A stretch of DNA of 64,000 nt. It comes from Gammaproteobacteria bacterium. Its GTDB lineage: Bacteria > Pseudomonadota > Gammaproteobacteria > JAURND01. The stretch spans positions 31,387-95,386 of the forward strand of contig DASZWJ010000022.1 in assembly GCA_035546635.1 (NCBI GenBank). Reading direction: 5' to 3'. Shown here piece after piece: positions 48,601-58,010 of the stretch; positions within the stretch are counted from its first letter, which is position 1, and each line of letters begins with the position of its first letter. Both the position numbers and the translations under genes were made by a program. Below the pieces are notes generated by a model. That model did not search any database. It saw only the letters and a list, made by a program, of their open reading frames with translations, and was not told the DNA's origin.

Positions 48601-49221
48601 ATGCATTTAAAAAAAACACAGAAAAAATTCAAATTCTATGGTTATCGTAAAGAATATTTTTTTGGCCTTAAGAGGTTTTTTTTAATTTTTCTTTTGCTGC
48701 CGCTTTTGGCTGGTGCGCAAACTGTTCCGGCTTGGAAAATAGTTCCCCATGAAAGCACATTAACTTTTACCGCAACTCAAAATGGTGCACCGACTACAGG
48801 TACATTCAGCAATTTTTCAGGCGATATTCATTTTGATCCGTCACAACTGGATAAAAGCAATGTCAAAATCATTGTCAACATGAGCTCCATTTCAGATGCT
48901 TACAATCAACTTTCTGATACGCTCAAATCAGCAGAGTGGTTCAATGCTAAAGTATTTCCCCAAGCCGTATTTCAATCGAGTGGCTTCACCAAAACCGGAG
49001 AGAAAACCTATCAAGCCCAAGGCAACCTAACAATTCGAGATAAAACTCAACCCATTATTTTAAATTTTACCCTTGAGGAATTTTCTTCGACAGCCAAAAT
49101 AACTGGCAACACGACCATTAAACGCACAGCTTTTGGTGTTGGCCAAGGTGAATGGTCAGATACCAAAACAGTAAAAGATGATGTTCAAGTGAATTTTAAA
49201 GTAAGTGCAGTAAGAGAATAA
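48601..49221 (+). CDS. YceI family periplasmic lipid-binding protein
   Basis: 206 residues. A basic N-terminus is followed by a signal sequence (LKRFFLIFLLLPLLAGAQ). The mature part has the YceI lipocalin-like pattern: WKIVPHESTLTFTATQNG, GTFSNFSGDIHFDP, SDTLKSAEWFNAKVFPQAVF, GNLTIRDKTQPIIL and AFGVGQGEWSDTKTV. Known YceI proteins bind polyisoprenoids or long-chain lipids. The start at 48601 gives an unusually long, basic n-region. Confidence 0.87.
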   Translation: MHLKKTQKKFKFYGYRKEYFFGLKRFFLIFLLLPLLAGAQTVPAWKIVPHESTLTFTATQNGAPTTGTFSNFSGDIHFDPSQLDKSNVKIIVNMSSISDAYNQLSDTLKSAEWFNAKVFPQAVFQSSGFTKTGEKTYQAQGNLTIRDKTQPIILNFTLEEFSSTAKITGNTTIKRTAFGVGQGEWSDTKTVKDDVQVNFKVSAVRE

Positions 49222-49287
49222 AAATTTCTTGATGGCTTCAAGATGATGAACTTTTTCTTGTTGGTACGACAGATGAGCAAATAAAAT

Positions 49288-49830
49288 TCAAATAGCTTCA
49301 CTAAATAGCTCAATCATCGCTTGGTTAAAGGCGGGGATGTCACCAGGTTTGCGACTGGTTACTAAATTGCCATCGCGCACAACTTCTTTATCCACCCAAT
49401 GTGCTCCGGCATTCATTAAATCTACTTTTATTGATGGCCATGAGGTTAGGGTTCGGCCTTTCACAGCCTCAGCATTAATTAAAGTCCACGGACCATGACA
49501 AATCGCTGCGACTGGCTTTTGTGCTGCAACGATTTTGTGGATAAAGTGAATGGCATTGGGGAGTGTGCGTAAATGATCGGGATTAAAAACGCCGCCTGGT
49601 AGTAATAAAGCGCCATAATCATTCGCATTGGCATCATCAAGTAACACATCTACTGAAAATTCATCGCCAGGTTTATCATGATGGCAGCCTTTGACAGTTT
49701 TTTTAGGAGAAATAAGATAAACTTTCGCGCCGGCTTTTTCCAATGCTTCTCGGGGCTTGGTCATTTCCACCTGTTCAAAATTATCGGCCACTAGGATTGC
49801 TACTTTCAAATTATTCAATTTCGTGCTCAT
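49288..49830 (-). CDS. DJ-1/PfpI family protein (type 1 glutamine amidotransferase-like)
   Basis: 180 residues. The nucleophile elbow is AAICHGPWTLINAEAVKGR (Cys-His). Other family pieces are EQVEMTKPREALEKAGAKV, LLLPGGVFNPDHLR and TSRKPGDIPAFNQAMIELF. Members of this clade are annotated as intracellular proteases or deglycases (PfpI, YhbO) involved in stress protection. GGGAG precedes the ATG. It is a single gene convergent with the YceI gene. Confidence 0.9.
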   Translation of the reverse strand: MSTKLNNLKVAILVADNFEQVEMTKPREALEKAGAKVYLISPKKTVKGCHHDKPGDEFSVDVLLDDANANDYGALLLPGGVFNPDHLRTLPNAIHFIHKIVAAQKPVAAICHGPWTLINAEAVKGRTLTSWPSIKVDLMNAGAHWVDKEVVRDGNLVTSRKPGDIPAFNQAMIELFSEAI

Positions 49831-50134
49831 GATTTTCTCCCGTCGTTAGTCCAATCTCTTAACATTAACGTAAAAAAGATTGGGAAATAAATTTACCAAT
49901 AAAGGAATATAGTATTAATTCCTGTATTAAGTGGAATAATTGTATAATGAATAATGGCCAGAAGATGTAAGGAAATAGCTATCCAGAAGCCTTAACTCTG
50001 GTATATCTCCTCTGAAATACTGGTTTTCTGAAAATACATCAGCCGTGCAATTACTTTGCTTTTATTCAGGCATTCAAAACCAGATTTAATGGGTGTTCCT
50101 ATCTTAATCACTACTAGGAGTTGAAGACATTTAT
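49831..50134. other. Intergenic region with no gene
   Basis: 304 bases between the divergent PfpI and GFA genes. It is AT-rich with no frame longer than a few codons, and presumably carries both promoters. I see no repeat or hairpin worth calling. Confidence 0.5.
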
Positions 50135-50542
50135 ATGAATAATCTATATGGTAATTGCGAATGCCGCGCTGTCTGTTATGAATTAGGCGATATCAAAAGT
50201 GTGTTGAACTGTCATTGCACACTCTGTAGAAAACTGACAGGTGCTGCCTTTGCCAGTTATATTATTGTGCTGGAGCAAGATTTAAAATTACTGAAAGGAG
50301 AAACCTTTTTAAGTAATTATTGTGCACAGGGGACTACAGCAACGAAATTTTTCTGCAAAGTTTGTGGGTCTCCGATTTATAATAAAAACCCTAAATATCC
50401 TGGTGTGAATATTGTTTATTTGGGAACACTCGCAGAAACATATCATCCGGTCCCCAAAATCAATATTTATTGTGACAACAAATTAAATTGGTTAGAAAAT
50501 CTGTTCGACATAGAAAGTTTGCCGGAAGGTATAAAAAGATAA
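50135..50542 (+). CDS. GFA domain protein (glutathione-dependent formaldehyde-activating family)
   Basis: 135 residues with the zinc-binding cysteines of the GFA/CENP-V fold: GNCECRAVCYEL, LNCHCTLCRKLTGAAF and FFCKVCGSPIYNKN. Despite the family name the function is usually unknown; the fold binds zinc and may handle glutathione adducts. A single gene. Confidence 0.87.
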   Translation: MNNLYGNCECRAVCYELGDIKSVLNCHCTLCRKLTGAAFASYIIVLEQDLKLLKGETFLSNYCAQGTTATKFFCKVCGSPIYNKNPKYPGVNIVYLGTLAETYHPVPKINIYCDNKLNWLENLFDIESLPEGIKR

Positions 50543-50750
50543 TAATAATTTCAAATAATTTTGTTTGTCTTATTTTTAAGGAATTTTATTAAAATAAATA
50601 AATGCATAATACTTCGCTGCAGCTGTGACTTAGGTTATTGGTATAGGTGATTAAAAGATATTTTATAACTGCTTGCACTCAGGATGACAGTTGCGGGGTT
50701 GCGATATTTTCTAATGTATATAATAGTTTAAATTCTCGTTGAGGTAATCT

Positions 50751-51347
50751 ATGCTTGAAATCTTAGTCAATACATTTGATCAAATTTCCGCAAGTATTCA
50801 GGAGAATATAAGTTTCCTTCTGGCTATTATACTTGCCTTATGGGTCATCCAGGTTGTGAACAAAATATTTGGATATCGCTTGAATACATTGGGCATTTAC
50901 CCTCGAAGCCTTCATGGTTTAATTGGTATTCTTGCCTCGCCTTTTTTACATGGCAGTTTTCAGCATTTGTTTTTTAACACTCTGCCATTACTGATTTTAG
51001 GTGCCTTGGTATTAGTGAATGGCAAACCTGAGTTTCTCATAGTGACAGCAATTATTATGGGCGCTGGTGGTTTTGCCACCTGGCTGTTCGGCCGTCGTGT
51101 GATTCATGTGGGTGCCAGTGGTGTTATTCTAGGGTATTGGGGATACTTGCTCTTCAGAGCTATTGAAGAAAAATCTGCGCTCACAATTGTGCTTGGTTTG
51201 CTTTGTCTTTACTATTTTGGCAGCCTGGCGCTGAATTTATTTCCTAGAGAAGAGCGTGTATCTTGGGAGGGGCATTTATTTGGATTTTTATCTGGTCTCT
51301 TGGCAAGCTATTTAATAACGCATCATTTTTTCGCTCTAGTTAGCTGA
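50751..51347 (+). CDS. Rhomboid family intramembrane serine protease
   Basis: 198 residues with about six membrane segments. Catalytic Ser in VIHVGASGVILGYWGY (GxSG), catalytic His in WEGHLFGFLSGLLASYL, and the family helix-2 motif HGSFQHLFFNTLPLL (H...FN). It cleaves membrane proteins within the bilayer; the substrate is unknown. GAGG precedes the ATG. Complete for the short bacterial class. Confidence 0.88.
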   Translation: MLEILVNTFDQISASIQENISFLLAIILALWVIQVVNKIFGYRLNTLGIYPRSLHGLIGILASPFLHGSFQHLFFNTLPLLILGALVLVNGKPEFLIVTAIIMGAGGFATWLFGRRVIHVGASGVILGYWGYLLFRAIEEKSALTIVLGLLCLYYFGSLALNLFPREERVSWEGHLFGFLSGLLASYLITHHFFALVS

Positions 51348-51694
51348 TTAAGGTGAAAAATTCAGTGATGGTAATAGTTTAACCGAACGGCATGTGAACG
51401 AATGTGCAACCCTTAAAGCGCTGCATAATATTTGACAATTGACACTTTAACATATTTCTTTAGCCCACATTGGCTTGTATGATCCTTGCTTGAGAAGGAT
51501 TTAATTGATAAATTGGTCTAATAATTTCATTTTGGGTTAGCGTGTTATATAGGGCATTTTTTCAGTGAGACTATAAACATGGGGAAGAGGTTTATTTAAG
51601 ATTTAGTTAAGGATGATAACCTGATTTCTGTTGTTCGCGACTAATTGATGATAGACCCTAATTTATTAAAAATTGATTTCTATAGAGACAGATA
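51348..51694. other. Intergenic region with no gene
   Basis: 347 bases before the proline-rich protein gene, with no reading frame of note. A TTGACA at about 51434 lacks a matching -10 at the right distance, so I do not call a promoter. Confidence 0.4.
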
Positions 51695-52687
51695 ATGACT
51701 ACTTTGGAAAGGAAAGAGACTAAAATTAAAGAAGCATTGGTGCGAACAGAGCAAGTAGAAAAACAGGAATCTTTAGATAGAGTTATTGGGATTACTGATA
51801 AACATGTAAAAAATGAGGCTGGGTCTGAAACCTCAAAACCAAATGTAGATATAGAAGAAAAAGCAAAAAGTCAATTGGATCAAATTTCGCAGAAAGACAT
51901 CAGTTCATTAATGAAATCAATTAAAAACAATAGTAATAAAAAATTTGCTATTGAGCTTCCTAGTGGTGCTATTCACTCAGGTTTAATTGAGGCAATGCAA
52001 GATATGCCTGCAGAAAGATTAGATTTAGATTCTTCTGTGAAAATCAATGGCCTTTTTTCTCGTGGTTTTGCAGTTTGCTTTGCGATTATTATGAAAGGCC
52101 GGGATGGTCGGAGATTTTCTTTGGCACATGTAGGGAGTTTGGAAGATGATGAGGATGATGTTGAATTTATCCAAAATGAAGCTGATTTTGTTTCCAGGAA
52201 TGGTGAGATTGATTATTCAATTGAGTTAGCAATATGTCGTACAGGTTACGAAGAAGTTCGTGATAAAGAGTATGAGCCCAAGGCTGAACAATACTTCGCG
52301 GAATCAATTAATGAATACAATAAAATTTTCCGTCATTATTTGCAAAAAGTACCGACAAAAATCCATGAAATACCAGAATCTTCAGTGCTCATATTGGATA
52401 AAACAGGTCAAGTGATTACATTTGAAGGCTACAAGGAAGATCAAATTAAATTTATTCAGGTAAGTAGTGGTTCTGTTTCTGATTCCAAATTATTAGAAGC
52501 AAAGATAGAAGTTTTAACACAACCAGAACAGCAACAACAGTCTGTTCCAATGCCTTCTAGTCAATTAGGTTTTTTTCCTCCGCCACCACCTTCGCCACCA
52601 CCTTTACAAAAAATTATTCAAAAACGTAAACTACAAGATCTAGAAGATGATCCATCAAGCCTTAAACAGATACTAAAAAACGGTTAA
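51695..52687 (+). CDS. Hypothetical protein with proline-rich tail
   Basis: 330 residues. The N-terminal 80 are charged and helical, a mixed alpha/beta middle (about 80-270) includes GFAVCFAIIMKGRDGRRFSL, and near the C-terminus is a polyproline run (FFPPPPPSPPPL) followed by a basic end. Such polyproline stretches bind SH3, WW or profilin-type partners in eukaryotes. No recognised domain or signal peptide. It lies 106 bases before the Sel1-repeat gene on the same strand, so they may be co-expressed. Effector-like by composition. Confidence 0.65.
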   Translation: MTTLERKETKIKEALVRTEQVEKQESLDRVIGITDKHVKNEAGSETSKPNVDIEEKAKSQLDQISQKDISSLMKSIKNNSNKKFAIELPSGAIHSGLIEAMQDMPAERLDLDSSVKINGLFSRGFAVCFAIIMKGRDGRRFSLAHVGSLEDDEDDVEFIQNEADFVSRNGEIDYSIELAICRTGYEEVRDKEYEPKAEQYFAESINEYNKIFRHYLQKVPTKIHEIPESSVLILDKTGQVITFEGYKEDQIKFIQVSSGSVSDSKLLEAKIEVLTQPEQQQQSVPMPSSQLGFFPPPPPSPPPLQKIIQKRKLQDLEDDPSSLKQILKNG

Positions 52688-52793
52688 GAGTAGTAATGAT
52701 TCTTAGCTTGATACCTATAGATGGTAGAAGAAAAGGAGAAGGAGTTAAACGCGAGTGATCTTATAAAAATAATAATTTAACTAGGATTGGATT

Positions 52794-54584
52794 ATGCTAC
52801 AAGATATTGAAGATAAAAAATTAACTAAAGAAAAAAAATCTGAAAGTAAAATAAAAACTCCAGACGATTCGTTCCTGGAGATGTCTGAGGAACAATCCAA
52901 GCTAGAGCAGCCCTCGCGTTCTCCAAAAATCACAAGCGATGTTGAAAATTTTGAATGGTGTAAATTATTTGCTGAAAAAGGCTATGCCAGAGCCCAATGG
53001 AGATTGGGTGATTGTTATTATTATGGTGTAGGCACAGAAAAAGATGTGCACAAAGCATTTGCATGGTTTCTACTCTCAGCTACGCAAGGAAATGCCGCTG
53101 GACAATATCGATTGGGAAAACTTTATCAAAGAGGGATAGGCATTGATAAGGATATCAAGGAGGCAACTAAGTGGTTTAAGCTATCCGCCGAACAAGGAAA
53201 TAAGCATGCACAACTGTGGATGGGTTCGTGTTGTGAAAGGGGAAGTGGGGGAATAGAAAAGGATATAAAAAAAGCTGTCGACTGGTATCGTTTATCCGCT
53301 GCACAAGGCAATGAGAGCGCGCAACTATTTCTTGGTAGATGCTATAAATTAGGAAATGGAGTAGAACGTGATGTGAAACAAGCGGCCAAATTTTTTCAAC
53401 TTTCCGCTCAGCAAGGAAATGCCCGTGCTCAAGTCTGTTTGGGAGAGTGCTATGAAGATGGGCAGGGAGTAAAAGAAGATAAAAAAATGGCTTTCTCATT
53501 ATTTAAATTATCAGCAGACCAAAGAGAACCACAAGGACAAGTCAGTTTAGCTAAGTGCTATGAGCTGGGAATAGGAGTTGAAAAAAATATAAATAAAGCC
53601 ATCAGTTATTATCTATTGGCTGCCCCGACAACCGAAGTAGCATGGCATGCACTGGGGTTAATTTTTGATGAGGTCACTGAGCAGTGTCGTCGTATCAAAG
53701 GAATTGCATTTAATGCTACGGAAAAATTTAAACCGGAGAGTAAATGGACCTTAAAAGATAAAGAAGTCTTTAAAATTACTCTTAAAGCTATTGCACAGAG
53801 AGCTCAAGAAGGCAACGTAAGAGCGCAATGCTTAATGGGTCAGTATTATGAAGAAGGTTTGGGAGTAGTGAAGGATGAAAAAAATGCATATCTCTATTAT
53901 TTAGCATCAGCTAGACAACGCTATGCAGAAGGACAGTTGAGATTGGGTTGGTGTTTTGAAGAGGGGATAGGGGTCAATGAAGATATATCACAAGCAGTCG
54001 CGCTTTACCGATTATCTGCTAAACAGGGATATGCAGGTGCTCAGTATCGTTTAGCTAGGTGTTATGAATATGGTCAGGGCGTGGAGTTAAATTTTCAAAC
54101 TGCCGTTGAATATTATCGATTAGCAGCAAATCAAGGTTTTTGGTTTGCACAGGCTAGATTGATTGAACTATATCTTTTTGGTGGGATTGATGACAATACG
54201 GCAGTGGTGAATAATAAAGAAGAAGCTGCTAGGCTTTGTCAGCTGTGGAATTTTCCTTTGTCAAAAGTGGAGAGGAATCAGAGTCCAGAGTCAAAGGGTT
54301 TGTGGGAAAATTTTCTAGCATTTTGGGGAGAGCAGATACCCATGGCTTTGCAAGCAGAGCCTAAAGTTGATCCATTGGTGAAGCATTTGCAACAAAGCCT
54401 GGAAAGCATTGGTCTATTTCGAGAGGGTTTGTCCTCCACCAGGCAGGAGCTTGCAGAATTAGCTATTCCGTCAGCAACGCAGCTAGCTAAAGGTATAGAG
54501 GAAATTGGCATGCCAAAAACTTTGGAAGAGAATTCGATGAATAAGACTGCTGAAGATGAAAATCATAATGTTCTCGAGTTTTGA
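52794..54584 (+). CDS. Sel1-repeat (SLR/TPR-like) protein
   Basis: 596 residues. After a charged N-terminus of about 50 residues there are six Sel1-like repeats (for example AQWRLGDCYYYGVGTEKD and GQYRLGKLYQRGIGIDKD), an irregular linker (about 285-345), then four more (AQCLMGQYYEEGLGVVKD to the AQARLIELYLFGG region). The last 130 residues are helical without repeats. Sel1 repeats are protein-protein interaction scaffolds; Legionella LpnE and EnhC are Sel1 proteins acting in host entry and trafficking. No signal peptide is visible, unlike those two. An AGGATTGGA region precedes the ATG. Confidence 0.85.
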   Translation: MLQDIEDKKLTKEKKSESKIKTPDDSFLEMSEEQSKLEQPSRSPKITSDVENFEWCKLFAEKGYARAQWRLGDCYYYGVGTEKDVHKAFAWFLLSATQGNAAGQYRLGKLYQRGIGIDKDIKEATKWFKLSAEQGNKHAQLWMGSCCERGSGGIEKDIKKAVDWYRLSAAQGNESAQLFLGRCYKLGNGVERDVKQAAKFFQLSAQQGNARAQVCLGECYEDGQGVKEDKKMAFSLFKLSADQREPQGQVSLAKCYELGIGVEKNINKAISYYLLAAPTTEVAWHALGLIFDEVTEQCRRIKGIAFNATEKFKPESKWTLKDKEVFKITLKAIAQRAQEGNVRAQCLMGQYYEEGLGVVKDEKNAYLYYLASARQRYAEGQLRLGWCFEEGIGVNEDISQAVALYRLSAKQGYAGAQYRLARCYEYGQGVELNFQTAVEYYRLAANQGFWFAQARLIELYLFGGIDDNTAVVNNKEEAARLCQLWNFPLSKVERNQSPESKGLWENFLAFWGEQIPMALQAEPKVDPLVKHLQQSLESIGLFREGLSSTRQELAELAIPSATQLAKGIEEIGMPKTLEENSMNKTAEDENHNVLEF

Positions 54585-54691
54585 GCAGATAGGAGCGAAA
54601 GTCAGCAAGAGGGATCAATGACTGATATTATCAGCTGTTCAAAAGTACCCAAAGGTATAATGCAAAACTTGACCCATCTTTCTCTTTCTGG

Positions 54692-55390
54692 TTAAAGCCT
54701 ATTTTTCCAGTAGTCCCAAGGGCGATTCAAGACGGCATGGTGGAGTTCATCAGTCTTAATAGCCTCTTCATGATCCAAAAATTTTGGCTCACCAAGCTGC
54801 ATTGCGATAGGCTGTAGATGAGCATTGATTGTCACATAGACTGCCCGAAATACAGCTTCTTTCACAGAGCTACCAACGATTGTAGCCCCATGACCGCGCA
54901 TCAGTACCACAGCACTTTTGCCAAGCGACGAAGCGAGTGAGCGACCCAGTTCGTTGTTCTGAATCAGCATGTTCGTCATGCCATACTGGTGCTGTATATC
55001 AAATACTGGGACACCTTTGGCCAGAAATCCACACATATGATAAAGTGCCTGCAGTGGTGTTTTGCTAACACCAAAAGGGATCAAGGCGGGGGAATGTGTA
55101 TGCACAACGGCATTAACATCTGGCCGCGCCCGATAAATTTCCCCATGAATAAAACGCTCCAATGAGGGTTTGGAACCATTAGGCTTACAGGGGTTGCTGT
55201 CTGCGTCTAATTCAATAATGTAGTCCTCTTCACTGGTTCCGCCCAGATTGTCCCGAGTCATGAAATAGCGGTCAGACTGATTTGGATTACGAATAGAAAC
55301 ATGACCAAAGCCATCAATGACTTGTTCATTTACCAAAATTCTAGTGGCAACGATGAGGTCTTCGATGGTTTCTTTTGTATTTGTATGCAT
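54692..55390 (-). CDS. Class II aldolase/adducin family protein
   Basis: 232 residues. The zinc-binding motif is AVVHTHSPALIPFG and the third His is in LMRGHGATIVGSSVKE. The N-terminal VIDGFGHVSIRNPNQSDRYF is typical of the decarboxylase/aldolase-like branch that includes 3-oxo-tetronate and HCOMODA-type enzymes. The substrate is unknown. The ATG at 55390 has GGAG 6 bases upstream; a TTG at 55402 is the alternative. It lies near a cyclase-family hydrolase on the same strand, separated by an inserted MITE, so they may once have been one unit. Confidence 0.85.
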   Translation of the reverse strand: MHTNTKETIEDLIVATRILVNEQVIDGFGHVSIRNPNQSDRYFMTRDNLGGTSEEDYIIELDADSNPCKPNGSKPSLERFIHGEIYRARPDVNAVVHTHSPALIPFGVSKTPLQALYHMCGFLAKGVPVFDIQHQYGMTNMLIQNNELGRSLASSLGKSAVVLMRGHGATIVGSSVKEAVFRAVYVTINAHLQPIAMQLGEPKFLDHEEAIKTDELHHAVLNRPWDYWKNRL

Positions 55391-55457
55391 ACAGCTCTCC
55401 AACGTAAGTTAAAAGTTTTTTCTGATAAACCAATCACGCCAATAGATAGCCCTATCA

Positions 55458-55637
55458 GACTCAAAATCATGGCAATCGCATTGAATTTCTTAAGTAGGTC
55501 ATTCTGGCATGGATACTGGGATCCAGTTCGCAGGAAAGCGAAACTTTGACATCCTACTGGATCCCGGCATCCATGCTGGGACGAAGAAGTACGGGGAAAG
55601 GGGGATTAATTCAATGCGATTGCCGTGGACTCAAAAT
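55458..55637. mobile_element. MITE with 20-bp TIRs and 10-bp target duplication
   Basis: Terminal inverted repeats CATGGCAATCGCATTGAATT (55468-55487) and its near-exact complement (55608-55627, one mismatch). Directly outside both ends stands the same sequence GACTCAAAAT (55458-55467 and 55628-55637), as left by transposition. An inner inverted repeat (GGCATGGATACTGGGATCCAG against CTGGATCCCGGCATCCATGC) matches the repeat at 44023-44115. No coding capacity; it would need a transposase from elsewhere. Confidence 0.75.
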
Positions 55638-55653
55638 CCCCAAGCTAGCCATT

Positions 55654-56337
55654 CTAAGGAATCAATGCGAATAATCTAATAGGTGCTTCAGTCGTTGCTT
55701 TTACTTTGATAGGAATAATTAGAATAAAACTCCCAACTTTTGGCAAGTGATCCAAATTGGCCGCATTTTCAACAATTAATTTATTCGATTGTAAAAATAA
55801 TTGATGTACTGGAAATCCACTTTCTGGGCAATCAGGCGACAAAGTATCAATGCCCAATCCACAAGCTTCTCTTTCCATTAATAGTAGAGCAGCCTCTTTA
55901 GAAACGGAAGGAAATTGGTGGTTATTTCTGTATTTTTCAGGATCTTGCCAAAAGCGTTCCCATCCGGTTTTAATCATGACAAATGTGCCGGATAAAATCG
56001 ACGAAAATTCTTTCTCAAAATTTTTTACATCTTGAGGCGAAATACGGTAATTTTCGTCGCAACTGGATGAGACATCAATGACCACGCAGGGTGCTATTAA
56101 TGTTGTTAAAGAAATTTGGTCGATGGTGTTAGTGCCTGGTATGCAATGCGCTGGCGCATCCAGATGGGTGCCAATGCCAGACTGCATGGCAAACTCACCG
56201 ACTCTGAATTTGACTTCACTTGCACATGCTTCATAATCAGAACGAATGATATGTTGAAAACCACAGCTACCATCCCAGGTAGGAATAGAGTGCTCCAGCA
56301 CATGAGTAAGATCGATGGGGGTAAAAGGAAATTTCAT
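55654..56337 (-). CDS. Cyclase family protein (kynurenine formamidase-like metal hydrolase)
   Basis: 227 residues. The metal-binding motif is SGIGTHLDAPAHCIPG, corresponding to the HxGTHxDxPxH of the family with the first His changed (SGIGTH). The N-terminus PIDLTHVLEHSIPTWDG and the C-terminal AANLDHLP are also typical. Members hydrolyse N-formylkynurenine, isatin or similar amides; the substrate is unknown here. Complete length. Confidence 0.87.
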   Translation of the reverse strand: MKFPFTPIDLTHVLEHSIPTWDGSCGFQHIIRSDYEACASEVKFRVGEFAMQSGIGTHLDAPAHCIPGTNTIDQISLTTLIAPCVVIDVSSSCDENYRISPQDVKNFEKEFSSILSGTFVMIKTGWERFWQDPEKYRNNHQFPSVSKEAALLLMEREACGLGIDTLSPDCPESGFPVHQLFLQSNKLIVENAANLDHLPKVGSFILIIPIKVKATTEAPIRLFALIP

Positions 56338-56616
56338 GGATCATTTCCAGATATATGAGTTAATGAAAAAATAGAAGAAGTTTTTCATATTGCATCGTTT
56401 GATTGTTAAGAAATTTTGACTATTTCTAGTTTATGACTCTCTTTAAAATTTTACAAAACTTATCTATTTTACACGAATCTAGCTGCCTTAATCTTGAAAA
56501 ACTCTTTATATGGCTTGAATTATGCTACACTGTCGGAAAAACATTCATCACGCATTGAAATATACTATTCCGTTTACCTTATATGAAGCCATTCACCATT
56601 TGAAGAGCCTTTCACC

Positions 56617-57321
56617 TTGTCCCGTGCCCAGCGTTTAATTCATTTATTACAACTATTACGCCATCACCGTTTCCCTATATCTGGAGCAAATCTCGCTGCT
56701 GAATTGGGCATCAGCGTACGAACAATATACCGAGATATTGCGACGCTACAGGCGCAAGGCGCGCATATTGAGGGAGAAGCAGGCTTGGGTTACATCCTGC
56801 GACCTGGCTTTATGTTGCCGCCATTGATGTTTTCTGAAGAAGAAATTGAAGCATTGGTGTTAGGTTCGCGCTGGGTGGCTGCTCGAGGAGATGAGCGACT
56901 AAAGTCCGGTGCCAATAGTGCTTTACATAAAATTGCTGCTGTATTACCGACAAATTTACGTGAGGAGTTGGATGCCAGTACATTACTGCCTGGTCCACCA
57001 ATGGAATACATCCTTGATGTAACTGATGTAGCAGAAATCCGCCAAGCCATTCGCGCAGAACACAAAGCTAGCATTGATTATAAAGATGCGCAAGGAGATA
57101 TGACCACTCGAATTATTTGGCCGTTCGCATTGGGGTATTTTGATCATGTGCGAATTCTGATTGCTTGGTGTGAATTGCGTAATGATTTCCGTCACTTCCG
57201 CGCCGATCGCATTGGTAAATTTACCGCAAAGCAAGAACGCTATCCTCGCAAACGCCAGGTACTGCTAAAAGCCTGGCGGCAGGAAATGATGACCTCCCAT
57301 CGCGCTACTGACAAAAACTGA
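56617..57321 (+). CDS. HTH-WYL (YafY/DeoR-type) transcriptional regulator
   Basis: 234 residues. An N-terminal winged helix-turn-helix (LAAELGISVRTIYRDIATLQAQG, residues 25-50) is followed by a WYL domain (RAEHKASIDYKDAQGD, then IIWPFALGYFDHVRILIAWCELRNDFRHFRADRI). WYL domains sense ligands, often nucleic-acid or nucleotide-like. The start is TTG at 56617, inferred because the protein begins SRAQRLIHLLQLLR as in the family. A VOC-family protein follows 70 bases downstream, a frequent pairing, so it probably controls that gene. Confidence 0.87.
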   Translation: MSRAQRLIHLLQLLRHHRFPISGANLAAELGISVRTIYRDIATLQAQGAHIEGEAGLGYILRPGFMLPPLMFSEEEIEALVLGSRWVAARGDERLKSGANSALHKIAAVLPTNLREELDASTLLPGPPMEYILDVTDVAEIRQAIRAEHKASIDYKDAQGDMTTRIIWPFALGYFDHVRILIAWCELRNDFRHFRADRIGKFTAKQERYPRKRQVLLKAWRQEMMTSHRATDKN

Positions 57322-57390
57322 CATAATCCTACATTACTATGGGTATTCCAGGGCAAGTGACCCTTTTCCCTAATCCCTATGGAGATTTCT

Positions 57391-57762
57391 ATGTCAGAAC
57401 TCAACCTTATCATTTTATATGTCCATGACCCTTTGCGTAGTGCAAAAGTCTATGAGAACTTGTTACAAAAAACACCGCTTGAACTACACCCTACGTTTGC
57501 AGTATTTGCCTTAGATAACGGTATGAAGTTGGGCTTATGGTCGCGCCATACAGCGCAACCCAACCCCGTATGTACCGGTGGCGGTGCAGAGCTTGCGTTT
57601 ACTGCAGCGGATCAAGCAGCAGTAGATGCGCTATATCAGGATTGGACAAATCGCGGGCTAGTTGTTGCGCAAAAACCTGTGGCGATGGATTTTGGTTACA
57701 CTTTTGTGGTGTTGGATCCCGATCAACATCGTCTGCGTGTGTTTGCGCCATTGTCGACCTAA
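57391..57762 (+). CDS. VOC superfamily (glyoxalase/bleomycin resistance-like) protein
   Basis: 123 residues. LNLIILYVHDPLRSAKVYENL opens the first beta-alpha-beta-beta-beta unit, AVFALDNGMKLGLWSR lies mid-way, and FGYTFVVLDPDQHRLRVFAP closes the second unit. These small proteins are either metalloenzymes or drug-binding proteins; the activity is unknown. GGAG 6 bases before the ATG at 57391 decides the start over the ATG at 57379. Probably regulated by the WYL protein upstream. Confidence 0.85.
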   Translation: MSELNLIILYVHDPLRSAKVYENLLQKTPLELHPTFAVFALDNGMKLGLWSRHTAQPNPVCTGGGAELAFTAADQAAVDALYQDWTNRGLVVAQKPVAMDFGYTFVVLDPDQHRLRVFAPLST

Positions 57763-57829
57763 ACTATTTTGGCCTGTCTGTTGCAGCCAACAGGCAGGTT
57801 CAAATTTTTTAATGAAATGGCTTAATCTC

Positions 57830-58010
57830 GCCTCTCCCCAACCCTCTCCCATCCCATAAGGGGATTCCCTTCGGCTACAGACGGGGGGGTTTACAGTAGT
57901 TAACCGGACACTAATGCGCGCAGGCGGGAATCCATTCAAACTGTGGCACTGTGTCATATTCACAAATGGATTCCCGCCTGCGCACATGATATTTTTGTCT
58001 AGTGCAGAGA
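57830..58010. repeat. Palindromic repeat cluster
   Basis: GCGCAGGCGGGAATCCATT (57918-57936) pairs exactly with AATGGATTCCCGCCTGCGC (57965-57983). The right flank TGTCTAGTGCAGAG (57995-58008) copies the end of the element at 10463-10553. To the left, CTCTCCCATCCCATAAGGGGA (from about 57847) resembles the CTCCC/GGGAG family. This occupies most of the 376-base gap between the VOC gene and 58139; no gene seen. Confidence 0.6.

Noticed and set aside
51430..51470. Possible TTGACA promoter before the proline-rich gene
   Set aside because: No -10 hexamer at 16-18 bases, and it lies about 250 bases from the start codon.
52561..52620. Polyproline codon run considered as a tandem DNA repeat
   Set aside because: It is an in-frame low-complexity protein segment with varied codons and is described with its gene.
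56116..56358. 80-codon plus-strand frame overlapping the cyclase gene
   Set aside because: Antisense to a gene with a clear metal-binding motif.
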